Origin: Isoetes taiwanensis
Lineage: Eukaryota; Streptophyta; Lycopodiopsida; Isoetales; Isoetaceae
NCBI GenBank assembly: GCA_021234155.1
Contig: JAJEKV010000180.1
Span: forward strand, 62,001 to 126,000
Length of the DNA: 64,000 bases
Reading direction: 5' to 3'
Shown: positions 1 to 13,600 of the stretch, piece by piece
Layout of the letters: every line of letters starts with the position of its first letter
Position numbering within the stretch: position 1 is the stretch's first letter
Notes under the pieces: generated by a model
What the model saw: the letters and a program-made list of their open reading frames with translations, nothing else
What the model was told of the DNA's origin: nothing
The model's database searches: none
Translations under genes and position numbers: made by a program

Positions 1-340
1 AGAATAAGTGCAACTCAAATTTTAATAGATAGTGCCACAGGGCAATCAGAGAATTTAATTCGATTGGGAAAACTTCTATTAGATCCTTGGCTTTTATTCA
101 GATAAGTGTGGCTTTAAGAACATAATTGTTGATGCAGGTTATCAAGAGTTGGATAAGTCCTTACCTAAAGTCAAGCAAAATGCAAAGCTACCAGATCTCT
201 TTAACTCTTGCCAGCTTGGCGTAGTCAAGATGAAGCTGAGAACTCTGATCTAAATGCAGATGAGGCAGCACATGTGAATTTACCTGATGCAAGAAATTTC
301 AATGGGGTAAAGACCAAACTGAAAATAAAAAGCCTAAAAC
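1..340 (+). pseudogene. Unidentified coding remnant (exon fragment at window edge)
   Basis: Not identified. Bases 1-102 read open from the window edge and end at a stop at 103-105. Text such as SENLIRLGKLLLDPW looks like structured protein. A one-base shift near 100 leads into a second open stretch (DKCGFKNIIVDAGYQELDK, then a Lys-rich run to LPDLF). A further shift gives an acidic and Lys-rich tail ending near 340. The sense of each stretch and the same strand throughout suggest an old exon, or the 3' end of a host gene, carrying two frameshifts. The upstream part lies outside the window. No family could be named. Confidence 0.35.
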
Positions 341-2180
341 TATGAATACTTACCCTTCCTGCACATAGTTTTGCCAAAATTAATCTTGAATGTTTCATTG
401 ATCAGAGTAAGAAAATCAAGCGTCATACATCATACACAACTTGCCCTGCATACAACACCAGCAGAGAATATATAGCTTGCCTTTGTTCAGTGGACATTAA
501 ATACAAACACATAGACATACATTCTTCTGTGCATAATAGAGTAAAAGCCAATGTACTTGTGGGTGTTAGGAACTCACCAATAGAAGGAAATAGAAGAATA
601 GAAGCATTTGGGATCTTGGAGGCAAAATGTACGTGGTGATTTGATGCAGCAATCCTGATGCAAACGGTCCAACCAATTATTATTTGAAGCAACCCTTTTT
701 AATGTGGGCAAATGAAAAAACGGATTTACCTTCTGAACAAACCGGAGGTAGAGAGAACCTCTCGTCAGATCAACCATTTGACTTCATCAAAATCTTAGGA
801 GAACTTCATAAATAGATGCCTGAGGAGTATTTTGCTTCGTTTATAGCACCAGAATAGAGTTTTTGGCCATGGAAATGCCCATTTTGGAGCTGCGGCTTTG
901 AGTCTAGCATATCCGACATCAAATTTGACCTAAAAACATACCTTGTTGTGCATGCCAATGCAAATCCAGCGGCCGAAGATGAAGCCTGTTAACCTTATGA
1001 AAAGCAGTATGCATGTAGCCCAGCCACAACATTCGGATCGATGTGCAACATTTGGAACCCCGAGCTTCTTCATCGTGGCATAGGCATGCCGGATTGGAAG
1101 GGGCGAAATCAGAAAGGGGCGAAATTGAAACCCTAAGGAAATGTTCCGATTTTTGGCAAATCGGAATTGTTTTCCGGCTGCCAAAAAACCCCAAACCATA
1201 GGAAATCAAGTTAAAGGAAAAATCTAAAAAGTTTTTGGGGCGCCGGGAAAACCAAATTTAAACAATAGATATGCCACATGATAAATCAATCCTCGTAATT
1301 ATTAAGTATACCTTTCTGGGTCGCTTAACTTCCACTTAATATTCGATGGGATCACAAACATCGTGATAGCCATTCTCTCGGGTGTGGATCCAAAATAAGG
1401 ATACCTTACCACTCCTTAATTCCAACATGACTATCCTTCTGGTAACAATGTTGAATATTTAATATTCCGCGTAGTCATCACCCTCTAGTTAAACTTTACC
1501 TAGCTCAGATTCCTAGGAGCAGAAGTATGACTTCCCCCATCGTTCTCTATGGAGCTATATCAACTTCCATATCACCAAATCGATTGCTTTTCCATAGATC
1601 ATGCTTAATTCACACCTAAGTTACAACCTCAAGCTCTTTTTTGGTTGCCCCTAGGGGGGCAAACCCTCGTTTATGTGGGTTTGTGGCATATCCAGGTATA
1701 TTCTGGCATATGCCTAGAATATTCTCGTGACTGCTCAAAACTGGTTGTTGCCAGTAAACTGGCGGTCAGACTTGTTGCCGGTTGGTGCTATTGGAACCGC
1801 CTAACCGGAATGAAATAGAACCGATTCAATCAACTGAAGATTCAGCAGGCATTCAAACATAAATGCGGACTTGATTTACTGAAGAAGCTTCCCAATCAAA
1901 TGCAGAGTCGGATTTAATGAAGAAAGAAATAGGATCCAAAAATACGACAGAGAAATTTTTTATGAACAGGCAATAGAACTTAAATGCATAGATTTGGGTT
2001 CAGATTTAGAGGGTTTTAGAGGATTTAGATTTGGGTCTGACAGGCAGCAATTTGCTCCACAGGCCTACGGCACACGAAAAAGGTGTGAGATGTTGTAGCC
2101 TAAGAACCCTAGTCGGAATAATGGTAGATGTTTAGGCCAAAGTTGGTGGAGGAAATGCCCTGCATTGGATCCAGGTGTTC
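341..2180. other. No recognisable gene
   Basis: Short open frames on both strands carry no family resemblance. There is no repeat or element boundary that I can support. The last 200 bases would be promoter and leader of the gene candidate starting at 2181. Confidence 0.4.
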
Positions 2181-5100
2181 ATGGCTTTGCCTAAGCGCGG
2201 AGAGGCTCGTTCTTCCAATGCCGTCTTCCTTTTCCACTTATTCTGCTTTATCTTGTAAGTTTATTCTTGTTTTTTCCTTGGTTCATCATACCTTTTTTAA
2301 TCAATTAAGAAAGAGGGCATGCCCCACAGAAAGTCTTAAACTACAACATGTCCATGGTTCTGATGAATTACATGGCGCTGATTTGCGGCTTAGTTTAGGT
2401 TCGTCGTCTTCTGCAATGCTGGCTAGCTATTTGATCCCTCGTTTCGCTGGACAGGTTTCTGTACGCCCTCTTGTGGCATTTTGGGGGTACAGCTGCTACC
2501 ATGTCACACTTCCACAGTTTTGGCTGGTTTTTTAAGGTAACTAGCAAATTTCAATCTTTTGATAATTTGACAGAGAGTTCTTATTAATGTTGTTAGTACA
2601 TTTGTTCCATGGTCCCCTATCACAAGGTTAGCCCTTAAAACCTTGAAATGGGCTCCTATGTTTTAGGCCTTTAAACTAGGACTACTAATACAAATACGTA
2701 AGTCAACAAATCTTTATGATCTCATATTTGTTCTATATACTTCTGCTCTCATGAAATTGGTAGCTCTCTAACAGCAGCAGCCAATGAGTCTAGCTAGTAG
2801 GATCGATGAACAAAATTTAAAGCCACAATCTAGCCGGGATGTACAACTAGATGATCTATAAGAATGATGTTAATTGAAGCATGTAATTCGATGACCCCTA
2901 CCTGTAACCTGACCTGATCTGACCTGACACATCTAATATTTGCCATATCCATCCTGGAAGCATGGAATTAGGAAGATTTACAACAAGCATTACAATTTCA
3001 TATGTGTCTACAGGCACCTTGTGTGGTCTCACTACCCGTGGTAGCAATGATCTTGCAGATTAAGTGATATGCAAGGGATTGAGACTAATTTTATGCGCTG
3101 TTTTGCAATTTTAACTGCTTAGTACAATTAAGGAAGAAAATGATTGCATTCTAACTGGAGGGATTATGCTGATTCATTAACTATTCATATTTAGCTTGTC
3201 TATCTAATAAAAAAAAGTTGGTAATAATCTACCTTGGTAATAATGTTTTTGTTCATACATATGCCTTATTGTCTGAATTTGCAGTTCCTGACTTTCTGTG
3301 GTTTTCCAAACGATCGGCCTGGCAATTTGCGTACTTTTACATCTCTTTCCTGAGGTGACAGCACTAACTATTGGAAAAGCTGAAATTAAAGAACCAGTTA
3401 AAGACCAGGGAAGGAAGGATGAAAGAAAAAAAGAATTATTAGATTGATTGGGTACATATATAATGTTCAGAATTCAGAATAAAAGTTAGCAAGAATCAAG
3501 AGAGTTCAGATCTTTATAGCTGCTGAGTAGAATATGAGGTCATGCCTCCATATGAGTCTATTTGGCTGCCGATTTACCCTTAAGGAAGTGTGTCTTGATG
3601 GAGTTCACCTCTGTTGGTCAATCATTGATGAAAAAAAATGTTATTTCTGTCTCTCACTTAAAATCTATATTAATCTGTTGCGTAAACCCTATTTTCATGA
3701 CAGAAATATTAGACCAATACAAATTGATATTTCACACTTAAAATGCTAAGAATAAAGAAAGCTCTAACTGCTGGAGCAGAATAAAAAGTCATGCCTGCTC
3801 TTCTGTTCCATCTGAAGTTGTGCTTATGAGTCTGTTCTGTTGGCCGCCCATTTTATTCTTTTTGAGACCCGCAGCGTCTTAGTAGTCAAGTTTCCCCTTG
3901 TTGCATTTTTGGCCGGCACAGATGAAAAGCGATGTTAAGATGTTATTTTCTGTTGCACTGATGAAAAGTGATGTTAAGATGTTATTTTCTGTTAGACCTA
4001 TCTTCATTCATTTCTTGAAAATAAAGCACCACCACATGTTTTTGGTCTGTAGGATAAAAATTTACTGGACATTTTAAGAAAATGACCTTTGTTCGTGATG
4101 GAACATCCTGGAATCAGCCATGGCCAGGGTGCTTCAACATGCCAACATACTTTCATGCCCTTATCACCCGTCCATTTTATAAACTTAGAGTCCAAGCCGC
4201 AGAAGCTTTTGTTGGAGTAACATAGTCTCAGGGGAGAGTATGCTTAAATGCCTTGCTTGTGATCATCTTTGCTAAGAAGTATATTTCAGAATTTTCTTTG
4301 GCTAAGTATTTATGCCCACTGCTCCATACAAAGAAGTTAGTTTAACAGATTTGTTGGAACATAGGAAATTAGCTTGAAAGCAACTCTTTTCCAGCGTGGC
4401 TAGTGAGGCATCACCTTTAGTAAGCTTTAAATGAGTGCATCTTTCATACTGAGAATAGGTCAATGCACTTCTGCTTTCAATGCCTAATTATTGTTTTTAT
4501 GTTAAACTTTTGTTACCCACACATTTTGAATTCTGCTGGCTAGATTGTCATGGTATGTGGCAGGTAAAATCAATCAGGCGAATTACATATGATATTGCAT
4601 GTGCTTGCTTTCCGATAGCAAATACTGTAACGGTTATGCATTGGAGTTTATATTTTTCATCTCCAACAGTTTGGAGGAGACTACAAGTTCTAATCCGTAA
4701 GCTTTAGCTGCCCCTGGATCTGGTTGTCGTGATACATCATCCTACATGTCTTAAATGTGACATGTATTGGAATTAGCTTGATCATGCTGATTGGAGTTAT
4801 TAAAACTAGTGCCATTTTTGTATGCGCAGTGTTCCTGTATGGCTGGATTTGACAACTTGATCAATGCAGTAGTTGCTTGGGTAGATGTATGCACATCAGA
4901 GCGCACTTTCAGGTGTAGATTTTGGTTTACAGTAGGTGCCTTTTGGGTAGGGAATTAACATTTTCAGACTAACATTGTTGGGTACTCTGATTACAGGAAG
5001 TCATCGTTACATTTTGCTCTTTTTTTTTGCTTTTTCATACATACTGTGGATGCAGATCTGTGCAGCCAAAAACAAGGTATGCTCACTTCCTTAATGCTAA

Positions 5101-5708
5101 TTTCTTGCCAACTGTTATGGAAGTATATAAAGTATATGAAAATAAGGATGAAACAACAAATAGTACAGCAGGTTTCAGATTTTTATAGCCCTCATCATTT
5201 TTTGTTCTTGCCTGTATACCCAAACCTGCATGGTGGTCCAAATTGTCTAGCTGGCAAGAAGGAGTTCATTCCATCCTCTTCTTAAGGAAACTACTAACTA
5301 GTCCCAAGCGATTGAGGAATCAAAAGGAATGGCAGATAGAATGGGTTGTTGTTTGCAGATTAGCTGCTTGTCCCACAAATGGAGAATACAAGAAATTATT
5401 TTCCCACCAAGGAAATGGACTTTGCCATGAAATGAATAGGATCACCACTACAATGAGGGAATGCTGCATTGAAACCATCGTTCTCTATTCTTTGTTGCTA
5501 TTTTTCATCCTGGTGATTATGTATATTCTGATTGGGGTATTTGTTTCAGGTTTATCCCTATCCATTCTTGAACAAATTTCGTGAACCAGAGGGTGTTATC
5601 GTAACGTCTATTATTGGTTTGAGTATAGTAGCTTTGTTCTTTACTTTGGGTGCTAAATTGCCCAATGTTGAAACTTCTAGGAGATTGAAAAAATTGAAAG
5701 GTGTTTGA
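2181..5708 (+). CDS. AIG1/FAR-17a (ADTRP)-like membrane protein, multi-exon; possibly decayed
   Basis: Candidate exons, by frame and splice sites: 2181-2254 (MALPKRGEARSS, then a hydrophobic run, donor GTAAGT); 2455-2536 (FLYALLWHFGG... ending FFK, donor GTAACT); 3285-3354 (FLTFCGF, then after a one-base shift in a T run QTIGLAICVLLHLF, donor GTGACA); 4564-4696 (CACFPIANTVTVMHWSLYF, donor GTAAGC); and a terminal exon from about 5455 to the TGA at 5706-5708 (YSLLLFF..., VYPYPFLNKF, a last membrane segment, KKLKGV). The order K-FLTF / FP..V..W..Y / VYPFL follows AIG1/ADTRP proteins, multipass ER or plasma-membrane hydrolases of fatty-acid esters in animals. The exon carrying the catalytic His was not found. 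The exon-3 shift and a 13-base block between TIGG and the VYPYPF exon suggest either mis-splicing on my part or a pseudogene. Introns are 200 to over 1,200 bases, unlike the tiny introns near 29 kb. Confidence 0.45.
3921..3998 (+). repeat. Two-copy tandem repeat, 39-bp unit
   Basis: The unit beginning GATGAAAAG and continuing to TTTTCTGTT occurs twice in a row, at 3921 and 3960, with one difference near its start. It lies in an intron of the AIG1-like gene candidate. Confidence 0.8.
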
Positions 5709-6283
5709 GCTGTTGGATTCCTCAGCAACGATTGTCTATTTATTTAGTATATTTAGAAGGATCTGGGAGGATGGTCATGGCATATGAACTGAATCAGACA
5801 AGATGCAATTCAATATGAAATGTCTTCACTACAGGGAGGTAGTAAAAAGGAAAAGAATAGCTTCTTAAGCGTTCCTTTTTCCTCCAGCAGTTCCAACAAA
5901 GCTATCTTTGAGACGTGGGTTCATCTTCAGAATTCAATTACCTTTTCTTATATGCCAAACAAATTGCGCGCTTCCTCCTCATGGAAAACTTATTGTTATA
6001 CAAGAAACTTATTGCCTTCTCTTCCCGAACCTCCTATGTGTAGGGAAGTGGGTGGAGGCCATTCCCCTTTATCAACCCACTTGATGATTTGACTTGTGTC
6101 CGTTGGGAGGTACAGGCCTTGGCCGCGAACAATGTTGTTGTTCCAATAACTAAACTAACTTTGTGAAAACGTCAATGTCAAAGACGCTAAAATATTTGTA
6201 CTGCCAACTAATAGTAATTGTCAATTCTTAAAACGTAGCTTTGGTTCTAGTCCACGACATATCTGAAGATACTGATCTCCATA
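5709..6283. other. No recognisable gene
   Basis: This follows the terminal exon of the AIG1-like candidate, so its first part would be 3' UTR. A 90-codon open frame at 5820-6092 has no recognisable features. Confidence 0.35.
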
Positions 6284-6400
6284 TCAAATTCACCTAAAGC
6301 TACAAAGTTTTTTGGGCCATAGACATGCTTGTTCAATTCCAATGGACATGTCAAATTCACCTAAAGCTACAAAGGTTTTGGGCCACAGACATGCTTGTTT
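6284..6400 (+). repeat. Diverged two-copy tandem duplication, 67-bp period
   Basis: TCAAATTCACCTAAAGCTAC begins at 6284 and again at 6351. Both copies continue through a GGGCCA-AGACATGCTTGTT block with a few substitutions and a small indel. Confidence 0.8.
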
Positions 6401-6697
6401 AATTTAGGAATGTGTACTATCAATCAAAGATGTCTCCCAATTACTATATGCTAATGTAGTGGTACTACGTGGTAATTGATTCGCCAATAAGAAATATATA
6501 CTTGTAGTAGTTCTACATGGTAATAAAAGTATGGTGCAAAGAAAAATGGCTATTTCCATAACAACTCTATACTTAAACATAACATTTAATTAACCTAAAT
6601 CATAAGTAATGAAACAAACAAACTATGTGGTTCCAACGTCTAAGCTTTCCAATCCAAAAATAGACGATTCAAATGCATTTTGTCTCTCCCTCTATTT

Positions 6698-7107
6698 TTT
6701 TTTTTTTTTTTTTGAAGGACGAAAGCCGAACAGTTTATTAATTAGATAAAAAATACAAAATTTACATGTCTCATCTAACTGTGTAAGCACAAAAAGATGC
6801 CATGGAGCACAATGTACTTACTCCAGAATAGGAGACTAACGATAAGAATCAATTCGAAGATACTGAATTTAGATGCGTTCCATCGTTTTTTATTCAAGGG
6901 AGGAACACTCATAGGCTGCCAATATCTTTTTTCTGGGCCACCATAATAACTCCACATGTAGATGAATAAATGCCCTGAAAGATGTGGTGTCTGTGACTCT
7001 GGTTTGCAATACTTGGAGCTCAATTTGAAATAGGGAATCGTTACATGCTTTTCAAGGTCTGTATTTGTGTTTTTTCTTTCTTTGATAACTTTGCTTACTT
7101 TGGGCAA
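6698..7107 (-). other. Possible retroposed transcript 3' end with poly(A)
   Basis: Read on the - strand, an open frame of 110 codons (7107 to 6775) ends in a hydrophobic segment. It is followed by AATAAA (near 6740) and then a run of about 18 A residues (plus-strand T run at 6698-6715). An AATAAA followed closely by genomic poly(A) is the signature of a retroposed mRNA or of the end of a LINE or SINE. The encoded text (for example SYYGGPEKRYWQPMSVPPL) looks protein-like but I do not recognise it. No target-site duplication was delimited. Confidence 0.35.
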
Positions 7108-8604
7108 TTACAGGATGCTTGCAAGCAGAAAAGTAACAAAGGTTTAAGCATTTTGCACATGAGTGTCTCCTAAAGCCATTCTGTTCTAAGATTTAAAGAG
7201 AAGGGCCATGAGGAATAGAATGCTTTACACATATTTCAAGATGTCTGGAAAACGGAATCTGGTGTTTGATGTAGTGCTACAGCTACACAACCATGTGTCA
7301 TCCAAATATATGATTTGAGATTGTAGGGCCACAACTTGAGTTATATTTACAAAATAGTGCATGTCTATGCCATAGTGGGACAAGGCAAAAGAACTCAGAA
7401 TTAATCACATCTCAGAGGCAAAACAAAGAAGTTAGCTATGTAGGCTATCCATGAAGACTAGAAACACACTATTCTTCAAATAAACCATGCCATTAAATAC
7501 CTGGTGATCAAACCAGAATGCCATTATTTCTTCTAAGATTGATAGCCACGAATTGGAACATCCAAGACCAAACTTGCATGCAATTGATAACTTTGATATG
7601 CATTCATGTGTTGCTCCCACAACTGGCCAATTAGGCTCACCCATTAGCAATGTAGTTGAGCAAGGAAAATCTATAAATTGGTCGGAGCATTGCATGAATA
7701 TTCTACAATCATACCAAAATTCGTTCACATATTTCTTGTTCTTTTGTTCTCATATTTCTTATTCCTTGGCAGTGTCAGTGACTACTATGATCATCATGCT
7801 AAGTGCCTTGTTGTTATTGTAAAAAAAGCAAAATCTCATTCTAAACGAACTGTTTGTATCAGCAACATCCAATAATTCTATTTAATATACTTGGAAAAAG
7901 GACAACATTTACTGTCATATAACTAACTTTCCCATTATGTTGTTCTCGTAGATGAACATGGCAGGGGTCTACTTTAATTTGAATATAGATTGTGAAAACA
8001 TGACTTCACGGTTTGATTTAGGCCACTTCACCCTCAAGAAACTGGAGGGCAACCCTCTGTGCGCAGCACCTTGTTTTTTTTTATGTATATACAATATGTA
8101 CCTTGTTTCCATAAACTCGCACTTTTATTTTCTAATAGTGCAATTTACCCGAGTCAATCTACATTACAATTATCAACTACGCCTATGTATAAAAAAGAAA
8201 CGGTTGCTACGCAACCCGTGTCACCTTTTTAAGAGTCTTTCAATATCAGTAATATTAATGGCTCTCAAATTCTTATATCTATGTATGCATTGCCGCCATT
8301 AGAGTCATGTTCTCTCACGTTTCATAATTACAATCATGAATCCTCTCAGAGTTATGAATTGCACATTACATATCATTTTCAAATTTGATCCACATTGGAT
8401 TTATTCTAATATCTTTTGAGCTTCCCATGCATCACAATGTCAGACTTCATATGAACTCTGCATTGGATTGTCCACCACCTTTTAGCAATTTGTTAACCAT
8501 TTTGCTAATTCCTTCCAAGTTGTTTGAATTCTCAAATTATCTTGTACCCTTCGGTCCGGTGTCACCTTCTTTAAGGAGGGGAGGCTTTTCATTGTAATTT
8601 GCTT
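7108..8604. other. No recognisable gene
   Basis: AT-rich sequence with short open frames on both strands. Nothing matched a family I know and no clear repeat was seen. Confidence 0.4.
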
Positions 8605-9425
8605 GTTAGATGGATGATTAGTCTCTCTAATTTATGTTCTAGATGAGATTGTGATGGATGGATCAGATATGAATGCTCTCTTTCTGTTCCTCCTGTGTTG
8701 CATGGGTAAAAGGGGGTAGAGACCTAAAGGCCATCTAGAATTAGATATGCTCTTAGTTAGAACCCTTAAATCCCATTTGATGTGGCATGTGCACAAGAGC
8801 CCACCTGGTTGTGGATGCTATATCATGATTCCGCAGCAGATAACGGGTACGATGGTGAAATGGGGGTGGGGTCTTCCCTAGCATGGCTACAGGACTCCAA
8901 TGTGCTAGGCTTATAGTCAGTCCTCGCATTGGGGCCGGGTATGGGTCTGACACCTCCTGGGTTGCAAGAAACATGCCTATATGGACGTCCTGGGCTCGAT
9001 GGGTGCACCGAGGTGGCCCATGGATTTTGGGGGGTTCAAGTCAGGTACGGATTGGGAGGTCGCTAAGGAGGCACGCGTTCTCTAGCACACCCAGAGATCC
9101 ATTGTGACCGGGGAGGGGACGCCTCCATGATCTGCTCATCGGACATGGGAGATGTAACTTAGAGTAGTCTCAAAGGGTGATTCCATGAGATTGCGTCTCT
9201 GGAAGGCTACAATTATGCCAATGTTTCAGCCTATTTGCAAAGTCTGCACAGGAGGGGCGGATGGAGCGGACTATCCTAGCCATTGTTCTATGCCAGCCAA
9301 TGCCATATTATACTTCTGTCTGCTGTTATCTGGAGGCCTTGACTGTCAATCAATCCCCATGAGTCTGAGCCCGGGGTAGAGCCCTTATTTATGGTGCATT
9401 TCCTTTGTTATGTTGGTATTCTGTT
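8605..9425 (+). mobile_element. LTR remnant of the 48-56 kb Gypsy family (solo or partial)
   Basis: This stretch aligns, in the opposite orientation, with the LTR at about 48,395-49,200 and in part with the one at 55,986-56,561. Shared blocks include CTCTTTCTGTTCCTCCTG, GTGCACAAGAGCCCACCTGG, GGCTACAGGACTCC, GCACACCCAGRGATCCAT and GCACAGGAGGGGCGGATGGA. Divergence is much greater than between the two LTRs of the Copia element, so this is an old insertion. No coding sequence of the element flanks it, so it is a solo LTR or a fragment. Short open frames on both strands inside it are not genes. Confidence 0.75.
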
Positions 9426-10521
9426 GTTAGTTGTATTGACGATGATGGGCCACCCTTCGTGGTGGTATATTATTTATTATATTGTTGCCAGGTGCTAACA
9501 TATATGTATGCTTCCGCTATATAGGATTCCCATAGAAGGTGTGGGACGAATGACACATCCGTGTCCTTCACCCGAACACTTGGTCATCACAAGTGTTTGA
9601 GTCAGATGGAGGGCCTTTCCGTGGTGATGGAGTCGCCATGGGAGGGGAATTTTCTATTTATACGATGGGAACATCGTATGTATTCGGGGAGCATCACAAA
9701 CTGGACCCCTTGTGACCTAGGAGAGGTACACTTAACTCGGTTAAGAACTAACTTAACCTAACTATTAAGTGAGAAAGGGGTAGCAATCTAGTTAGGTTAT
9801 TTATTTTTTATGTGAATATGGTATATTCCTTGTTGCCTCTTTGAACATCTAGAGTAGCCTGAGGATTCAAAAGTTTCTTGGATTGCCCCCACTCAAGGGA
9901 CAATTTATTAGAATCGAATTGAATTGAGGGCTAGTTCTGGCAACTTGGAGCATATTTTGAGAATCTCTGAACATCTAAAGACTAGACTTTGTGGTTTTTT
10001 TTTGGGTAGTGGAAAACATTTTTTAGGTTTTTTTAGGGAGTGTACACCTACAATTTTCCCTTTCCAATGCCAAGAAAAATGTGACACCCACCATAACTAA
10101 TTAGACATCGAAATTTAGGTTCAAATAGAGAGAAATACAGAGAGAGAAAAATAGAGACAGAGAAACAATAGCAAAAATATGGAAAGAGAAGTGATAGAAA
10201 ATAAACAATGTATCTCTTCATGGATTGTTCGTTTCAACAACTAAGAAGTACTTGAGATATCTTTAACTTAGTGGCATCTCTCTAACTAAAAGTGAGAAAT
10301 GAACATAATTATCTCTAACCAAACAAAGCCTCTTAACTATTAGTGCAAAGCTCCAGTTCATTGTAAATGTTAGGTTAAGTTGATTTTATGAATTTAACCT
10401 AAGGGATCTCTAACAAAGTGGGAATGTATATCTTCGTCATCCATTAAGTTAGCCTTAACTTAACGACCTTAATGGAAAAGCATAATCTCTTTTCGGTTAA
10501 GTTAGGAGATAACCAACCTAA
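9426..10521. other. No recognisable gene; TTAACCTAA-rich segment
   Basis: The sequence contains several loose TTAACTTAACC/GGTTAAGTTAG motifs in both orientations (9,730-9,770 and 10,370-10,520), perhaps an old MITE. I could not define its ends. Confidence 0.3.
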
Positions 10522-10677
10522 TGCCACGGTTCTATTGTGATAGCAATAGAACCGACATTCCTTGGATGGGGACGCCTTTCCTCGCCTCTCCTATTTATAC
10601 GGCTTCATTCTTCCTTTCCAATCATCGGCATTCTCTTGAGCTCCTTTCATTCTTTCTCCTTTGCCTCCACAAGTTTC
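10522..10677 (+). repeat. 156-bp promoter-like repeat, copy 1
   Basis: It is identical to 17237-17392 apart from one base (A/G near position 108 of the unit). It begins TGCCAC and contains a perfect 10-bp stem (GGTTCTATTG, six-base loop, CAATAGAACC). A TATA-like TATTTATA lies at 10592-10599, followed by a C/T-rich leader. This layout resembles the U3/R part of an LTR or a Pol II core promoter. Similarity stops abruptly at AAGTTTC, after which the two copies share nothing. Confidence 0.85.
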
Positions 10678-13600
10678 ATCCATCTCACATCTCACGACCA
10701 CAAAACTATTCTCCTACTAAGTTACCTTTTGCGTGATTGCTTCCGAGGTGCTGCTGTCTTGCTCGGGTTCTTTGGGTTTTCAAAGGTTAGTTCGTCCTGA
10801 TGAATTGGGTGTTCTTTTTCTGTGTGTTTGTTACGGTTACAAGTAGGTTTGATTCGATCCAGTTCTTCCGTTTTGGTCGTTTGCTTCCAATTCTTCTGTT
10901 TGATCTGGTTCAAGTGGTTTTCGAGATTGTTGCTTCCAGTTCTTCCGGATTTTTTCTTTTGGTCCCTCCTTGCCATATTTTTGCGCTCTTCCCGCTCTTG
11001 GTTTGATCGTTTGCTTCTCTCTTTCCGGTGTTTCCTGGTTTTCAGTTTTGTTCGTTTCCTGAGGGTCCAACTTGCATCCCAGTTTCTCATATATTTTCTC
11101 AGATCCCTGTCTTGTTTCTCTGTTTTCTGCCTTATTAGTCTCGATCCTATCAGCTCGCTTTGCTTCCTACTTTGGCAGATGCTGGGCATATTTATTTGAT
11201 GGATCGGTTCTGGTTCCCTATCTCGTTTCTCTGTTTTCTGCCTTAGTATCGATCCTATCAGCTTGCTTGCTTCCTACTGTGCCAGTTTCTGGGCCTTATT
11301 TATTTGATGGGTCGGTTCTGAGAGTTGCAGCCTCCTCACCTGCATACTACCACAGATCTATGCCCCTTTTCTGTCTCTATCCCAGGTCTGCAGCAACCTC
11401 AGCCTGAGTTCGTCTGGTACTAACATGGTCGAGTTTTTTCTGTTCCTTACTCTCTTTTGGGTCATTCTTGGCGATTACGGCATCCTCACCTGCATCTGGC
11501 CCCAAATTCCTCATGCATCTGGCACCCCTGGCCGATTCGCCACCGCTTCTTTCCGACTGTTCTGTCTTTCCTATCTTAGACAGGGATACCAGGCGTCGGT
11601 TATCCTTGCCCCCTCTTTGGGATTACTTCGCTTTCATTTTAGGTTTATTTGTGAGTTTTGTAGGGTTTGTCTTGCTATACTTCCTCTTAGGCGTGTTTTG
11701 CTTTTGTTGGGTCTAATGCCCCTGTTCTTTGAATTTTTTCTTTTCTGGCTCGTAAATCTCTTTGGGCTTTATGGCTTTTATGTTATAGCTAACACTATGT
11801 GAAAGCATTAGTTGTTGCATGTGAAACTCGTGCATATACACTTCGGTCGATGCCCCATATTACTCAACACCTCAAGGTTTGCTCAACATGACAAATTATG
11901 TAAGGATATCATTTTTCGTATGATTAGAGAACATGTCGTATTGTGATAAAAGAAGTTCTGGTCATCATTATGGTTGTATAACATTAGTGAATTATCATAA
12001 TTGAACTTAGCGTTATTCTAGCAGGATAGCTTGAAGGCCAACAAGTGTATATCTAGGTTATATGTTATACCCTAGAGCTTATAGGATTTTTGAAGATGCC
12101 ACGAGGTATGTCTCGGCTAGGCAGTTTTTGTCTTGGCAACCTTATAAAATTGGTTGCGTTGGTTGTCTACATGGTTTATATCTGCGAGATTATTTTCTTA
12201 GGTCTTGTAGGGCTAGTTCCCTTAGGAAGGTTGTTGGCAAGTAAGTTGTGGTCTTGAAAATGACTTATTTTGGTTTGAAACGTGTGATTTTACTTACTGT
12301 ACAACCATGGTGCAACAAGCATGTTTTTTCAACCACGAAATGTTTAGCACCGTCGACATCAGCTTGGCAAGTGACCTTTGCATCAACATATGGGACGTCT
12401 GGGTGTCAACACCAAGATGGCTGATGGGTTTCTTTCTCTCTCTTAGCAATTAGTGGGTTATGTATTCCTATATGATGGCAATATGACCTGCTTCTATGGT
12501 GCATGTGGCATGAGAGTAAGTTTGCTTATTGGGCGTGGTATTCATAATGCATCTTTGGGCTTCGTTTTAGAAGTCCTTCTCGTGATGTGAACAGGCTATA
12601 CATTTCTTGTTCCCGTGAATTGACATTTTCAAGAGTGTATGCATCTTACCTGCATTTGTTTTCCTCCCATGCATTAGCGTTGATTTTTCTGTAGCATGTG
12701 TACGATTAACATCGCGTTGGCATATTATGCATGGGCATTTCATCCACTCGTTATCATGTTGTACTATATTTTACGTTTGATATCATACGAGTTGCATGGA
12801 AATTTATAGCTTGTGGTTCCTTTTTAACTCGAGATGCATTTCTTTTGTAATGTCATGAGTTGCACATAATCGGGGTTTGTATCCCCCTTCAAACACGAAA
12901 AGCGGGTCTCTCTGGCTTTGTACTCTCTGTCTTGGGGACTTGAACATGGTATGTATGTTCTTTCTAATATTTGCGCACTGTTATTGTAACCGTTTCCCCT
13001 TCTTGTTGCGTGTAATTCTCTAGTCCAATTTGAGTCGAGTAGAGTCTTTTTCTCCGCCTCGATATATTTTAGTTTTGGAAGTATTCTTGCATAGGTGCTA
13101 AAGCTTTACATGTATGCATATGCATGATGTCTCCTACGATACATGTGTTGCCCCTTTGTTCGTTAGGTGCCCTGTAGCCGCTATCTATATGTGTATACGT
13201 TTTGTATGGGGGAAAAGAAATTGGGACCTAATTTTTTTTCCCCATCAATATGGAAACAGGGGAGCAAAATTTCCCCCCTTTTCCCCTGCGGCCATGGCTG
13301 CGTTGATGCGCTTAGGGAGGCCGCCTGTGCATCCCAGCATGATTTCACTTCGAATGGCGAAGGCGGTGGCTCGATGAAAGCTTGTTGGTGCATTTTGTCT
13401 TGATTTTTGCGGTATTGGTGGTTTTCTAGCTCGCAAAGGATTTTTCTTGCTTAGCTTTAGCGGCTTCTTCTTTGGCGAAGTTGGAGCGATAGATCGAAAT
13501 AATGCGGTACTTGTTGATCTTGACGAGTTTTAGTGAATCTTGGCGAGTTTTTAGTGAATCTTCATGAGTTTTAAGTATCGAGACTAGTTGAGGCGACTTT

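Noticed and set aside
8753-9107. ORFs on both strands in the 8.7-9.1 kb GC-rich segment
   Set aside because: The segment is an LTR remnant; the same frames are not conserved in the copies at 48.4-49.1 and 56 kb.
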